Shown here in pieces: positions 31,738-40,170 of a stretch of 64,000 bases of DNA (the stretch's first letter is position 1; each line of letters opens with the position of its first letter). Where the stretch lies: the NCBI RefSeq assembly GCF_030553305.1, contig NZ_JARRAH010000001.1, positions 1,488,001 to 1,552,000 of the forward strand, given 5' to 3'. Source of the DNA: Halomarina ordinaria (GTDB lineage: Archaea; Halobacteriota; Halobacteria; Halobacteriales; Haloarculaceae). The notes beneath the pieces were generated by a model. That model searched no databases. It saw only the letters and a list, made by a program, of their open reading frames with translations, and had not been told where the DNA came from. Both the position numbers and the translations under genes were made by a program.

Positions 31738-32922
31738 CTACTGCTCGACGGCCGCACCCGTCGTCGGGAGGCGGCCGTCGACGTAGAGACCCACCAGCGC
31801 CCCCATCACGAGCAGGAGGCCGAGCGCCGCCCCGCTGGCGATGGCGTCCCACGACAGCCCCGCGTCCCGGAGGACGCCGAAGGCGACGGAACCGCCGGCC
31901 TGCGGGAGCATCATCGTCCCGCTGAAGACGGCGTAGGTGCTGGCGCGGTGTTCGCCCGGCACCGTCGCGAGCATGTAGGTGTCGACCGCCGGGAACAGGC
32001 AGTGGATGACGAACCCGACGACGACGGTGAGGGCGACGACCGCCAGCAGGTTCGACACCGACGTGAGCGCGAGCAGGCCGAGCGCGAACGAGACGGAGAT
32101 GGAGATGACGAACGGCACCGTCGGGAGGCGCTCGGCGAGGTCGCCGCCCACGACGAACGCGGGGATACCGGCGGCGAACAGGACCGTGAGCATCGTGTTG
32201 GCCGTCGGTTCGGCGAACCCCTTCGCCTGTATCATGTAGAGGACGTAGAAGTTGAACACGCCGTTCCAGACGAAGCCGGTGAGGCTGACGAGCGCGATGC
32301 CCGAGACGATGATGCGCCACTGCGCGCGCGCCGCCCCGAGGAGGTCGCGGTCGGCCTGCCCCACCGACGGGAGGGGCGTCCGCCGGCCGACGAGGAACAG
32401 CGCGAGGGTGACGAGCGCCGTCGCCACCGCGATGACGTGGAACGTCGCCCGCCACGACCCGACCGCGAGGACGGCGACGACCAGCGGCGCGGCCCCGACG
32501 GCGGCGAACTGGCTCGCCGCGCCGTGGAGGCCGAGGGCACGCCCGACGTTCCCCGGGAACAGTTCGCTCACCAGCGGGGCGGCGGCGATGAAGTAGGGGC
32601 CGCTCGCGAGCCCCATGCAGAACGCGCCGACCAGCAGCGCCTCGACGGAGGGGGCCACCGCCGCGAGCAGCGCCGCGCCCGTCAGGACGACGCCCGCCCC
32701 GAGGATGACGACCATCCGCGAGGTCCTGGTGAGGAGGTAGCCCGCGAGGAACCGGGGGCTCGCGCTCCCGAACCAGGCGAGCGCCGTGAGGAGGCCGAGG
32801 GTGGCCTCCGTCACCCCGAAGGCCTGCTGGAGGGGCGGGAGCAGCGGCGCGTAGATGACCCGACCGAGGTTCACGAGGAAGACCATCGCGCAGAGAGAGC
32901 CGAACAGCTGACGGCGAGACAC
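31738..32922 (-). CDS. MFS transporter
   Basis: A 394-residue integral membrane protein with 12 predicted helices of the major facilitator superfamily. The opening GSLCAMVFLVNLGRVIYAPLLPPLQQAFGVTEATLGLL, including the loop 2-3 motif region LAGYLLTRTSRM, and the 6-7 loop around 195-210 are typical. The substrate is unknown; the layout resembles drug or sugar-type exporters (DHA-like). Translation starts at GTG 32922, with an AT-richer GCTTTGAACG tract about 28 nt upstream. The gene stands 46 nt upstream of the GpgS-like gene on the same strand and may be part of that transcript. Confidence 0.87.
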   Translation of the reverse strand: MSRRQLFGSLCAMVFLVNLGRVIYAPLLPPLQQAFGVTEATLGLLTALAWFGSASPRFLAGYLLTRTSRMVVILGAGVVLTGAALLAAVAPSVEALLVGAFCMGLASGPYFIAAAPLVSELFPGNVGRALGLHGAASQFAAVGAAPLVVAVLAVGSWRATFHVIAVATALVTLALFLVGRRTPLPSVGQADRDLLGAARAQWRIIVSGIALVSLTGFVWNGVFNFYVLYMIQAKGFAEPTANTMLTVLFAAGIPAFVVGGDLAERLPTVPFVISISVSFALGLLALTSVSNLLAVVALTVVVGFVIHCLFPAVDTYMLATVPGEHRASTYAVFSGTMMLPQAGGSVAFGVLRDAGLSWDAIASGAALGLLLVMGALVGLYVDGRLPTTGAAVEQ

Positions 32923-33026
32923 GACTACGACTTCGCCCCGTCGCGTTCAAAGCTTGCGAAACCGGTGGCCTCACCCCCTATCCGCGGTGACCGCTATCAC
33001 GCGGCGCGCGAGTCGTTCGCGGTCGA

Positions 33027-34118
33027 CTACTCGAACGTCCCGTCGAACGCGCGGGCGCCCATCGGCTCGAACGTCCCGGCGGCGAGGTTCTCCGCGAGGT
33101 GCTCGGGCGTGCTCGTCCCGACGAGCGAGGAGGTGACGCCGGGGGCGCTGCGCGCGAAGTTGAGCGCGCGCTGGGCCGGCGTCTCGCCCGCGAGTTTCGC
33201 CGCGACGGGGTCCGGAATCGACCCCGCCCGCGCGAGGTCGCCCTGACCGAGGGAGGCGCTGGTGAAGACGCCCAGCCCCGCGTCGTGGGCGAACCGGAGG
33301 GCGCTCTGTGGCCCCTCGACCGACTCGTGGGCCTCGACGGTGAACGCGTCGGCCATGTGGACGTTGAACGGGAGCTGAATCGCCCGGAGGTGCGTCGAGG
33401 CCGTCCCCGCCTCGTCGGAGGCGGCGCGAGCGCGGTCGACCACCGCCGGCAGCGAGAGGTAGGCGTCGTGGTCCGGCGGTACCCGGAAACACCGCCACGT
33501 CGCCACGCCGTAGTGGCGGATGTCGCCGGCGGCCGCCCGGCGTTCGAGGAGGGTGAACGTCTCCTCCAGCTGGTCGTACACCGCCTCGCGCGAGCGCTCC
33601 TCCAACTGCGTCTCCGGGTTGTGGACGTAGTAGAGGTCGACGGTGTCGACGTCGAGGTTCGACAGCGAGCGGTCGAGCTGGTCGTCGACGAACCCCGGCG
33701 CGATACAGTGGATACCGCGCACGAGGTCCTCGCGCTCGACGACGCCGGTGTCGAGGTACTGCTCGCGGACGTACGCCGCCGGGTCGGCGGGGCGCTCACC
33801 GTCGAAGGGGACGAACCCACCCTTGGTGGCGACGAGGACCGCCTCCCGGTCCACGTCGGCGTCGGCGAGCGCACGCCCCACCACGCGCTCGGAGCGCTGG
33901 GCGCGGTAGTTGACCGCGGTGTCGACGACGTTGATGCCGTTCTCGAGCGCCTTCACGACGGTCTCGTGGTAGGCGTCGTCGACGTCGTCCGTCGGCTCCC
34001 CGAGGTAGGTTCCGAGCCCGACGCTCGACACCACCCCTTCGCCGAACCGCCGGAAGTAGGTGCGCGCGAACCCGTCGAACGCGTCCCGGTAGGCCCACGT
34101 CGCGTTCTTCGTGACCAT
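33027..34118 (-). CDS. Aldo/keto reductase family oxidoreductase
   Basis: A 363-residue NADPH-dependent reductase. The TIM-barrel catalytic residues are visible: Asp in NVVDTAVNY, the following Tyr, Lys in VATKGG, and His in YYVHNPETQ. The cofactor end is VTSSLVGTSTPEHLAENL. The protein is longer than the 280-330 of most members, with an N-terminal 30-residue extension (TKNATWAYRDAFDGFARTYF) and a central insertion. The substrate is unknown; probably an aldehyde or ketone of central metabolism. Start ATG 34118 (MVTKNATWAYRD) is the only good one. Confidence 0.9.
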   Translation of the reverse strand: MVTKNATWAYRDAFDGFARTYFRRFGEGVVSSVGLGTYLGEPTDDVDDAYHETVVKALENGINVVDTAVNYRAQRSERVVGRALADADVDREAVLVATKGGFVPFDGERPADPAAYVREQYLDTGVVEREDLVRGIHCIAPGFVDDQLDRSLSNLDVDTVDLYYVHNPETQLEERSREAVYDQLEETFTLLERRAAAGDIRHYGVATWRCFRVPPDHDAYLSLPAVVDRARAASDEAGTASTHLRAIQLPFNVHMADAFTVEAHESVEGPQSALRFAHDAGLGVFTSASLGQGDLARAGSIPDPVAAKLAGETPAQRALNFARSAPGVTSSLVGTSTPEHLAENLAAGTFEPMGARAFDGTFE

Positions 34119-34143
34119 GTCCGTCCCTTCCCGACGGGGGACC

Positions 34144-35046
34144 TTACGTTGCCGTATCCGCGTCGCCGGTCTCCCGATAGGACTCGACCGCCGCGCGGTA
34201 GCCCTCGCGGTAGGTCGGGTAGGCGAACGCGTAGCCCCGTTCCCGGAGCCGGGCGTTCGAGCAGCGCTTGCTCGTCAGGACGCGTCGACGGGCCGCCTCC
34301 GAGAGGTCGCCCGCCTCCAGGCGCTCCTCCTTCGTCCGTTTCTCGGGGCGCTCGACGCCACACTCGTCGGCCAGCCAGTCGGCGAGCGCCCACTTCGAGA
34401 CGGGTTCGTCGTCGACGGCCAGCAGGAGGTCGTCCGGCGGCCGCTCCTCGACGACGAACCGGAGGACGCCGGCCGCGTCCTCGCGGTGTATCATGTTCAG
34501 GTAGCCCTCGGTGACCGGTCCCTCGACGTACCGCTCCAGCCGGTAGCGCTCGGGACCGTACAGCCCCGCGAAGCGGACGACGGTCCCGTCGATGCCTCGC
34601 TCGGTGGCCTCCTCGCGCGCGACGCGCTCCGCCTCGGCGAGCACGCGGGTCTTCTCGGTCGTCGGGTCGAGGTCGGTCTCCTCGTCGACCCAGTCGCCGC
34701 CGTGGTCGCCGTAGACGCCCGTACTGGAGGTGTACACCAGCCGCTCGGGCGGGTCCTCGCGGGCGGCGAAGTGGTCGATTGCGGTCCGGAGGCCGTCGAC
34801 GAACACCGCGCGGGCGGCGTCGGCCCCTCGACCGCCGGAACTCGCCGCGAAGACGACGACGTCGACGTCCGGGACGGCGGCGAGCGACTCGGGGTCGGTC
34901 ACGTCCGCGCGGACCGCCCGCGCGCCGGTCGCCTCGACGTCGGCGAGGCCCGACTCGGAGCGCCGGACGCCGGTCACGTCGTGGTCGGCGAGCTGCCGGC
35001 AGAGTTCGAGGCCGACGTAACCACAGCCGAGGATGGCGAGCTTCAC
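34144..35046 (-). CDS. NAD(P)-dependent epimerase/dehydratase-like SDR
   Basis: A 300-residue extended/atypical short-chain dehydrogenase. Nucleotide-binding GCGYVGLELCRQLADHD (GxGxxG) at residues 7-23, the active-site Ser/Thr block YTSSTGVYG and a substrate-side ATERGIDGTVVRFAGLYGPER are visible. The usual Tyr-x3-Lys catalytic pair is not obvious: the expected YxxxK is replaced by EKTRVLAEAERV, as in the atypical YeeZ-like SDR group. Function in nucleotide-sugar or small-molecule metabolism is unknown. It ends 25 nt before the aldo/keto reductase on the same strand. Confidence 0.85.
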   Translation of the reverse strand: MKLAILGCGYVGLELCRQLADHDVTGVRRSESGLADVEATGARAVRADVTDPESLAAVPDVDVVVFAASSGGRGADAARAVFVDGLRTAIDHFAAREDPPERLVYTSSTGVYGDHGGDWVDEETDLDPTTEKTRVLAEAERVAREEATERGIDGTVVRFAGLYGPERYRLERYVEGPVTEGYLNMIHREDAAGVLRFVVEERPPDDLLLAVDDEPVSKWALADWLADECGVERPEKRTKEERLEAGDLSEAARRRVLTSKRCSNARLRERGYAFAYPTYREGYRAAVESYRETGDADTAT

Positions 35047-35056
35047 CGGCGATACC

Positions 35057-35485
35057 TCACGGCTTTCGCGCCTCGATGGCCTGCTGGATAGCCGCCAGCT
35101 CGGAGAGCGACACGGGGAAGCGGCCCTCTATCTTCTGTTGTATCTCCTTGGCGTCCAGCTCGCCGTCGAGGTCCGCCTCCAGCGACTCGACGTCGACGAC
35201 GGCGATGGACATCCCCATCATCAACTCGTCGAGGACCTCCATCTCGATGGCGTCGGCGTCGGGCGTCTCCGCCTCGGTCGCCAGGATGGCCGCCGCCTCC
35301 TCGAGCGTGAGGTCGGGCGACTCGCCGGCGGCGAGGGCGTCGACGCTCTCGCGGCTCACGCCCGCCTCCTCGGCGACGGTGGCCGCGCCGACGGTCTCGA
35401 CGGTCTCGCGCAGGCGGTCGTCGTACTGCGCGCGCAACTCCTCCGGCGCGAGCGCGCCGGGGTCCGAAGCGACGTTCTGGAGCAT
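35057..35485 (-). CDS. Haloarchaeal conserved protein (DUF5791-like)
   Basis: A 142-residue acidic, helical protein. The middle (ETVGAATVAEEAGVSRESVDAL) looks like a helix-turn-helix, followed by LTLEEAAAILATEAETPDADAIEMEVLDELMMGMSIAV and a C-terminal helical segment (KIEGRFPVSLSELAAIQQAI). Only haloarchaeal relatives come to mind (DUF5791, from memory). It could be a small DNA-binding regulator, but no operator is visible. It lies 10 nt upstream of the SDR gene, same strand. Confidence 0.75.
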   Translation of the reverse strand: MLQNVASDPGALAPEELRAQYDDRLRETVETVGAATVAEEAGVSRESVDALAAGESPDLTLEEAAAILATEAETPDADAIEMEVLDELMMGMSIAVVDVESLEADLDGELDAKEIQQKIEGRFPVSLSELAAIQQAIEARKP

Positions 35486-35520
35486 ACACCCCGTTTCGAC
35501 CCCGCCCCGGTTAAGTGCGT

Positions 35521-38487
35521 TCAGTCGTAGCCGGGCGAGCGCTCGTCCGCGTTCCCGTCGACGTCGCCGACACCGCGCGGGCCGGCGGGGACGACCACGA
35601 CGACCGCCGTCCGCGTCTCGAAGTCGACGGGCGCGGCGCGTCCGAGACGTTCCGGAGCACCGTCCGAATCGACGTCGAGCGCGACGCTCCCGCCGTCACG
35701 CGTATAGACGGTCGCCTCGCTCCCGCGACGCGAGCGCAACGTGACGCGCTCGTACGTCCCCTGCACCTCGACGTCCCAGACGTTGAGCGTCGCGTACCAG
35801 TAGCCCGGAACCGGCGCGACCGGCAGGCCGGCCGGGACGGCCCCGAGGGTCCCGTTGAGACGGTCGGTCGCGCGGTCCGCGCCGCGTTCGGCCGCCTCCT
35901 CGACGCCGGCCTCGACGACGCGCCGGGCGGTCGCCATCGAGTCGTCGACGACCGCCTCCGGGGGGCGGGCGTCGGGGGCGGCGAGCGCGTCGGCCGTCGC
36001 GACCCGCAGTCGCGCCCGGAGCTCGGCCCGTTCGCTCGGCGGGAGGCCGGCCGCGACGGCCGTCGAGACGACGGCGTCCGTCGCGGAGCCGTTCGCCAGC
36101 GCGAGCGCCCGGGCGTCGGGCGTCCGCCACGCGGCCAGCGCCCGGTCGACGACGGTCACGGGACGCGTCCCCGAGCGACCGAGGCCCGTCCGGGCGACGC
36201 CGTCGACCAGCCGCCCGCGGACGTGGGCGTTCGCGGCGCGGACCTCCCGGTCGAGGGCGGGCGAGACCGTCCCACCGGTGGCACGGCGCTCGGCGCGCAT
36301 CGCCCCCGCCGCGGTGCGCAGCGAGACCCGCTCGCTCCCGAACAGGCCGTCCGTGACCGTGTCGGCGGCGTCGCCGTACGGGACGGTGAACAGGTTGGTG
36401 TTGCGCGCGCCGAGGGGCGTCACCTCGCCGTCGCCCGCGACGGCCAGTCGCTCCCGGTCGACCGCGTCGACGGTCAGGTAGGTGGGAGCCGTCTCGACGG
36501 AGAGCGCGAGGGGACCGCCGACGCCACCCGTCGACGGCGACTCGCTCGCCCCGACCGCGGAGCGGTCGACGCCGAGCGCGAGGAGGTCGTGGAGGCGGTC
36601 GAGCGACCCCACGCCCCGGTCGTCGAGCGCCCCGTCGAGACCGTCACGGGTGCGCTCGCGCTCGCTCGACCGCGCGTCGAGTCGCGCGACGACGCGGTCG
36701 AGGTACGCCCGGCGGACGGCGACGCGCGTGCGGTCGGCGACGCCGTCGTACCGGTCGGGGGCGTCGACCAGGTCGGCCCGTCGCTCGCGGAGTCGGTCGG
36801 CCAGTCGGGCGGCCGGGTCGACCTCGTAGGTCGCGACCTCTGTCCGGGGGACCGTGACCGACGCCTCGCGCACCCGGTCGTGGAGCCCGGCGAGGTCGCG
36901 GCGGAGCCACCCGTCCAGGGCCGCCGGACGCTCACCGGCGATGCGAACGGGTTCGGTCTCGACCCCCTCGCTGGCGGCTCGCTCGGCGAGCGCGTCGACG
37001 CCGCCGCGGTCCGTGACGAGGCGTTCGTGGGCCGTCTTCGGGACGCCCGCGAGGTTGGGGCCGTCGAGCGCGCCACCGCGGTCGTACACGCCGTCGACGC
37101 CCCGGCGCGGGAGGTCCGAGTCGGGCGCGTGGCGACCGGCGAGTGCCAGCGAGACCGCCGTTCGACGGGTCTCGACGCGGCGAGTGGTCGTCGTCTCCTC
37201 GTCGCGTCGCCATCGGGTGGTGACGGTGGTCTCGCGGACGACCTCGCGCCCGTGGCGCTCGAACGTCCGCCAGCCGTCCGGGACGGCGACCGGGGCGACC
37301 GGCGCGCGCACGACCCGGCGTTCGGTCGTCGTGTCGCGGGCGACGCGCGTCCAGTTCCCGCCCGGCGGGCGCTCCCGCCCGGTCCGCTCGGTCCCGCGCG
37401 AGCGCGTCGCGACGAACGGGCGGGCGTCGACGGCGTAGTTCCGCGCCGCCGCTTCGGCGAGGGCGACGCCATCGTCGTCGAGCAGCGAGACGAGCGCCCG
37501 GTCGGCGGTGCGGTTCGCCGCGACGACACGGTTCGAATCCCGGTTCCCACCCTCTGCGGTCGCAACCGTCCGACCGTCGAGTGCCTCCCGCTCGGCCGCA
37601 TCGAGGACGCGCTCGCTCCAGCGGCCGTCGAGGCCGCCCGCGCCGAGCAGGTCCGTCGTCGCGGTCCGGGCGCTCGCCCAGGCGGCCGCCCGCTCCCCGC
37701 CCGGCGTGGTCGCGCCGAGCACGTCGCACTGGAGACCGAGGGCGGCGACGTTCGTCGTCACCTCGACGTGGCGGTTCGCGACGACGTTCGCGACCGGCGC
37801 GCCGCCGTACTGGGCGTAGCCGCGCGCCCACGCGACGCCGTGGAGGCCGACGGTGAGGCGCCGGCCGAGCCCGTCGCCCGCCAGCGGCCCGGCGTTCAGC
37901 GACCGCTCGTAGGCGGTCGCCCGGTCGTGGAGCGCGAGGACCGGCGACGCGACGGTGACGGTCGGAGAGACCTCACGGTCCGCGACGGTGCGTCCCTCGC
38001 GCACCGCCCGGAGTCGAACGCCCTCGATGCGAACCCGGAGGGCCGTCCCGTTGGGACCGGCGCGCTCGACGCTGACGCGGGCTATCGCCTCGCGGAGGTC
38101 GGCGGGCGAGCGAACCGGGGGGAGCGATGCGCGCGCCCGGACGCCGCCGCGCGATTCGTCGAGGCGCTCGAGGTCGGCACGGGCGGCGAGGTAGACGCGG
38201 GCCCGGAGCGCGTCGCGGAACGGTTCGTCGGGGTCGAGGACGCGACCGTAGGGCGTGTCGCCCGGGACGACGACCGGGTCGGCCGCCGCCGCGCGCGCCG
38301 CGTCCGAGACGGCGGTTTCGAGTGCCGGCCGGGTGGCCGCCGCCGTCGCCTCGACGGCGCGGTCGACGGCCGGTTCGCGGGCAGGAGCGGAGCGGTCGGT
38401 GGCGACGAGCGTCGCGCTCCCGACGAGCAGGAGGACGGCCACGAGCGCGAAGGGCACCCGCCCACGGCGGTCGTCCGCCAGTCTCAT
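35521..38487 (-). CDS. Large exported protein of the pilus-like operon (DUF7286-like)
   Basis: A 988-residue protein that starts with one hydrophobic segment (RRGRVPFALVAVLLLVGSATLVA), which acts as signal anchor; the remainder (about 35-950) is a long Arg/Ala/Val/Asp-rich extracytoplasmic region, with a second hydrophobic stretch near the end (TRTAVVVVVPAGPRG). No catalytic motif is seen. Only haloarchaeal relatives are known to me. The ATG at 38487 overlaps the preceding stop (ATGA), which fixes the start and makes it the last gene of an eight-gene operon with a pilus ATPase and platform protein. It may be a large tip or adhesin-type component; this is inferred from operon position only. 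Confidence 0.75.
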   Translation of the reverse strand: MRLADDRRGRVPFALVAVLLLVGSATLVATDRSAPAREPAVDRAVEATAAATRPALETAVSDAARAAAADPVVVPGDTPYGRVLDPDEPFRDALRARVYLAARADLERLDESRGGVRARASLPPVRSPADLREAIARVSVERAGPNGTALRVRIEGVRLRAVREGRTVADREVSPTVTVASPVLALHDRATAYERSLNAGPLAGDGLGRRLTVGLHGVAWARGYAQYGGAPVANVVANRHVEVTTNVAALGLQCDVLGATTPGGERAAAWASARTATTDLLGAGGLDGRWSERVLDAAEREALDGRTVATAEGGNRDSNRVVAANRTADRALVSLLDDDGVALAEAAARNYAVDARPFVATRSRGTERTGRERPPGGNWTRVARDTTTERRVVRAPVAPVAVPDGWRTFERHGREVVRETTVTTRWRRDEETTTTRRVETRRTAVSLALAGRHAPDSDLPRRGVDGVYDRGGALDGPNLAGVPKTAHERLVTDRGGVDALAERAASEGVETEPVRIAGERPAALDGWLRRDLAGLHDRVREASVTVPRTEVATYEVDPAARLADRLRERRADLVDAPDRYDGVADRTRVAVRRAYLDRVVARLDARSSERERTRDGLDGALDDRGVGSLDRLHDLLALGVDRSAVGASESPSTGGVGGPLALSVETAPTYLTVDAVDRERLAVAGDGEVTPLGARNTNLFTVPYGDAADTVTDGLFGSERVSLRTAAGAMRAERRATGGTVSPALDREVRAANAHVRGRLVDGVARTGLGRSGTRPVTVVDRALAAWRTPDARALALANGSATDAVVSTAVAAGLPPSERAELRARLRVATADALAAPDARPPEAVVDDSMATARRVVEAGVEEAAERGADRATDRLNGTLGAVPAGLPVAPVPGYWYATLNVWDVEVQGTYERVTLRSRRGSEATVYTRDGGSVALDVDSDGAPERLGRAAPVDFETRTAVVVVVPAGPRGVGDVDGNADERSPGYD

Positions 38488-39284
38488 CGCGACCACGTCC
38501 TCACGACGAGCGTCACGTCCCGGACGGAGAGGGCGTCCCGTGCCGCCCGCGGCGAGTCGTACCGCTCGCGGAGGTCGGCCGCGACTCGCTCGCCGAGGCG
38601 CGATTCGAGGCGGTCGACCGCGACGTCGGGTGGGGCGGCGCGGCCGTCCTCGCCGTCGGTCTCGAAGTCGGCGAGCGCGCCTTCGACGCGCGCCAGGCGG
38701 GTGTCGAGAGCCGTTCGCGCCCCCTCGTCGTACGCGGCCCGCTCGACGAGCGCGGGCGGGACGACGAACCGCACCGTCGCCCGGGCGACCGTCGCGCCGA
38801 GCGCGTCGTACGTCGCGTTCGGTGGTCGCATCCGGCCGACGTCCGGGGCCGGCAGCGTCGTCACCGCGGCGTCGACGCTGCCCGACGGCGGCGGCCGCTC
38901 CCCGACCGCGACCCGTCCCGAGAGCGGGGCGTCCGGGTACGGCTCCCAGACCGCGCGTACGCGCACGCCGCTCGCACGGTGGCGGGCGACGCGGTCGGTC
39001 GCCCGGGTCAGCGCGTCACGGGAGGGGTGGTACGACGCCGCGAGCGCCTCGTCGGCGAGCGTCACGCGCGCGACCGCGCCGTGCGCGAGCAACGCCGCCG
39101 GCGTGCCGTGATGCGTCCGGCCGTCGGCCTCGACGGTGACCGTGGCCGTCTGTAGTGCGGTCGCGGTCTCGGTCGCCCGACTGTCGGTCGAGGCGGGGGC
39201 GGGGGCCGTGAGGAGGAGTCCGACGGTGGCCGAGACGACGACGAGCGCGAGCGTCCCGTCGACGACGGTGCTCTGACCCCTCAC
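38484..39284 (-). CDS. Pilin-like/DUF7284-like protein of the pilus operon
   Basis: A 266-residue protein that begins MRGQSTVVDGTLALVVVSATVGLLL, a short basic leader, then Gly-Gln and a hydrophobic helix, the layout of a type III (prepilin-like) signal. The remaining 240 residues are extracytoplasmic beta-rich sequence without recognised motifs. GTG start 39284 overlaps the previous stop, and its own stop overlaps the next start. In haloarchaea this family occurs with pilus ATPase genes (DUF number from memory). Confidence 0.72.
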   Translation of the reverse strand: MRGQSTVVDGTLALVVVSATVGLLLTAPAPASTDSRATETATALQTATVTVEADGRTHHGTPAALLAHGAVARVTLADEALAASYHPSRDALTRATDRVARHRASGVRVRAVWEPYPDAPLSGRVAVGERPPPSGSVDAAVTTLPAPDVGRMRPPNATYDALGATVARATVRFVVPPALVERAAYDEGARTALDTRLARVEGALADFETDGEDGRAAPPDVAVDRLESRLGERVAADLRERYDSPRAARDALSVRDVTLVVRTWSR

Positions 39285-39691
39285 GACCAGACCACCACCC
39301 GGAGGGTCCCCGGGACGACGCGCCCCGGCGCGAGGCGGACGCTCACTGGATGTGACGCGGTCGGCTCGCCGGGCGGCGCGGGCGGTCCGACCCGCCAGCG
39401 ACGGTCGCCCGCGACGAGCGTCGCGTTCAACCGGGCGCCCTCGGGCGCGGCGTCCAGCGCGCGCGGGAGGTCCGGGGGAGCGGCGACGCCGGTCGGGGCG
39501 ACGAGCGCGGCGGCACGGTCGGCGGCGACCGTCGGCCCCGGCTCCCCGTCGGCGAGGACGTCGGACACCACGCCGGCGTAGACGCCGACCGCGAGACAGA
39601 GGACGACGAGGGCGACGAGAGCGGCGAGCGGTTCGACCTGCCCTCGGCGACGCGCGCCGCCGGAGTGCTCACGCGCCGACGAGCGTGACAT
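39281..39691 (-). CDS. Pilin-like small protein of the pilus operon (DUF7285-like)
   Basis: A 136-residue protein with the leader MSRSSAREHSGGARRRGQVEPLA, then a 20-residue hydrophobic helix (LVALVVLCLAVGVYAGVV). The RRRGQVEP junction, Gly before a polar residue with Glu two positions later, resembles prepilin-peptidase sites of TadE- or archaeal-pilin-type proteins. The rest is a short exported domain. I chose ATG 39691; a GTG three codons upstream is possible. It overlaps the upstream gene by 23 nt and the downstream gene by 4 nt. Confidence 0.72.
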   Translation of the reverse strand: MSRSSAREHSGGARRRGQVEPLAALVALVVLCLAVGVYAGVVSDVLADGEPGPTVAADRAAALVAPTGVAAPPDLPRALDAAPEGARLNATLVAGDRRWRVGPPAPPGEPTASHPVSVRLAPGRVVPGTLRVVVWS

Positions 39692-40139
39692 CGACACCAC
39701 CCCAGCGGACGTGTCTGGCGACGAGTCGGTCGGCGTCCCGGTGGACCGCCGGCGCGCGCTCGCGGGCGGTCACGACCGCGCGAGCGAACGCCACCGGCGA
39801 GGCGAAGACGGCCTCCGGCGGCCGTCCCGCGAGCACCAGTTCGAGGCGGGTGTCGGCGGTGACGGGCGTGACCGGGCCGTACGAGAGCGTCGCGTGTGCG
39901 GTCGCCTCGTCGCGCGCGAGCGTGATTCGACGGGGGTCGAGACGGACGGTGGCGCCGTCGAGGGGGTGTTCGACGACGGCGTCGTGCTGGCTGGCGGCGA
40001 CGGCGTCGACGGTCGTCGCGGCGGCCTCGGCGTCGGGCGGCGCGGTCGTCGGGAGCGACAGCGCCACGCCGACGAGGGCGACGCTCGCGAGCGCGAGGCC
40101 GAGCCACGCGGCGGTCGAGTCGAGCGGGACGTCGAGCAT
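39669..40139 (-). CDS. Small exported protein of the pilus operon (DUF7283-like)
   Basis: A 156-residue protein with one N-terminal hydrophobic helix (AAWLGLALASVALVGVALS), then a short beta-rich extracytoplasmic domain (RITLARDEATAHATLSYGPVTPV) with no recognised family beyond haloarchaeal DUFs. It may be a minor pilin or assembly factor. Start ATG 40139. It follows the PilC-type gene with a 31-nt gap. Confidence 0.72.
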   Translation of the reverse strand: MLDVPLDSTAAWLGLALASVALVGVALSLPTTAPPDAEAAATTVDAVAASQHDAVVEHPLDGATVRLDPRRITLARDEATAHATLSYGPVTPVTADTRLELVLAGRPPEAVFASPVAFARAVVTARERAPAVHRDADRLVARHVRWGGVDVTLVGA

Positions 40140-40170
40140 GGGGTCGCTGGCCGCCTCTCCCTATATGAAC

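Noticed and set aside
35515-39111. 3.6-kb plus-strand open frame
   Set aside because: Antisense shadow of the pilus-operon genes, with basic, repeat-like composition unlike a haloarchaeal protein.
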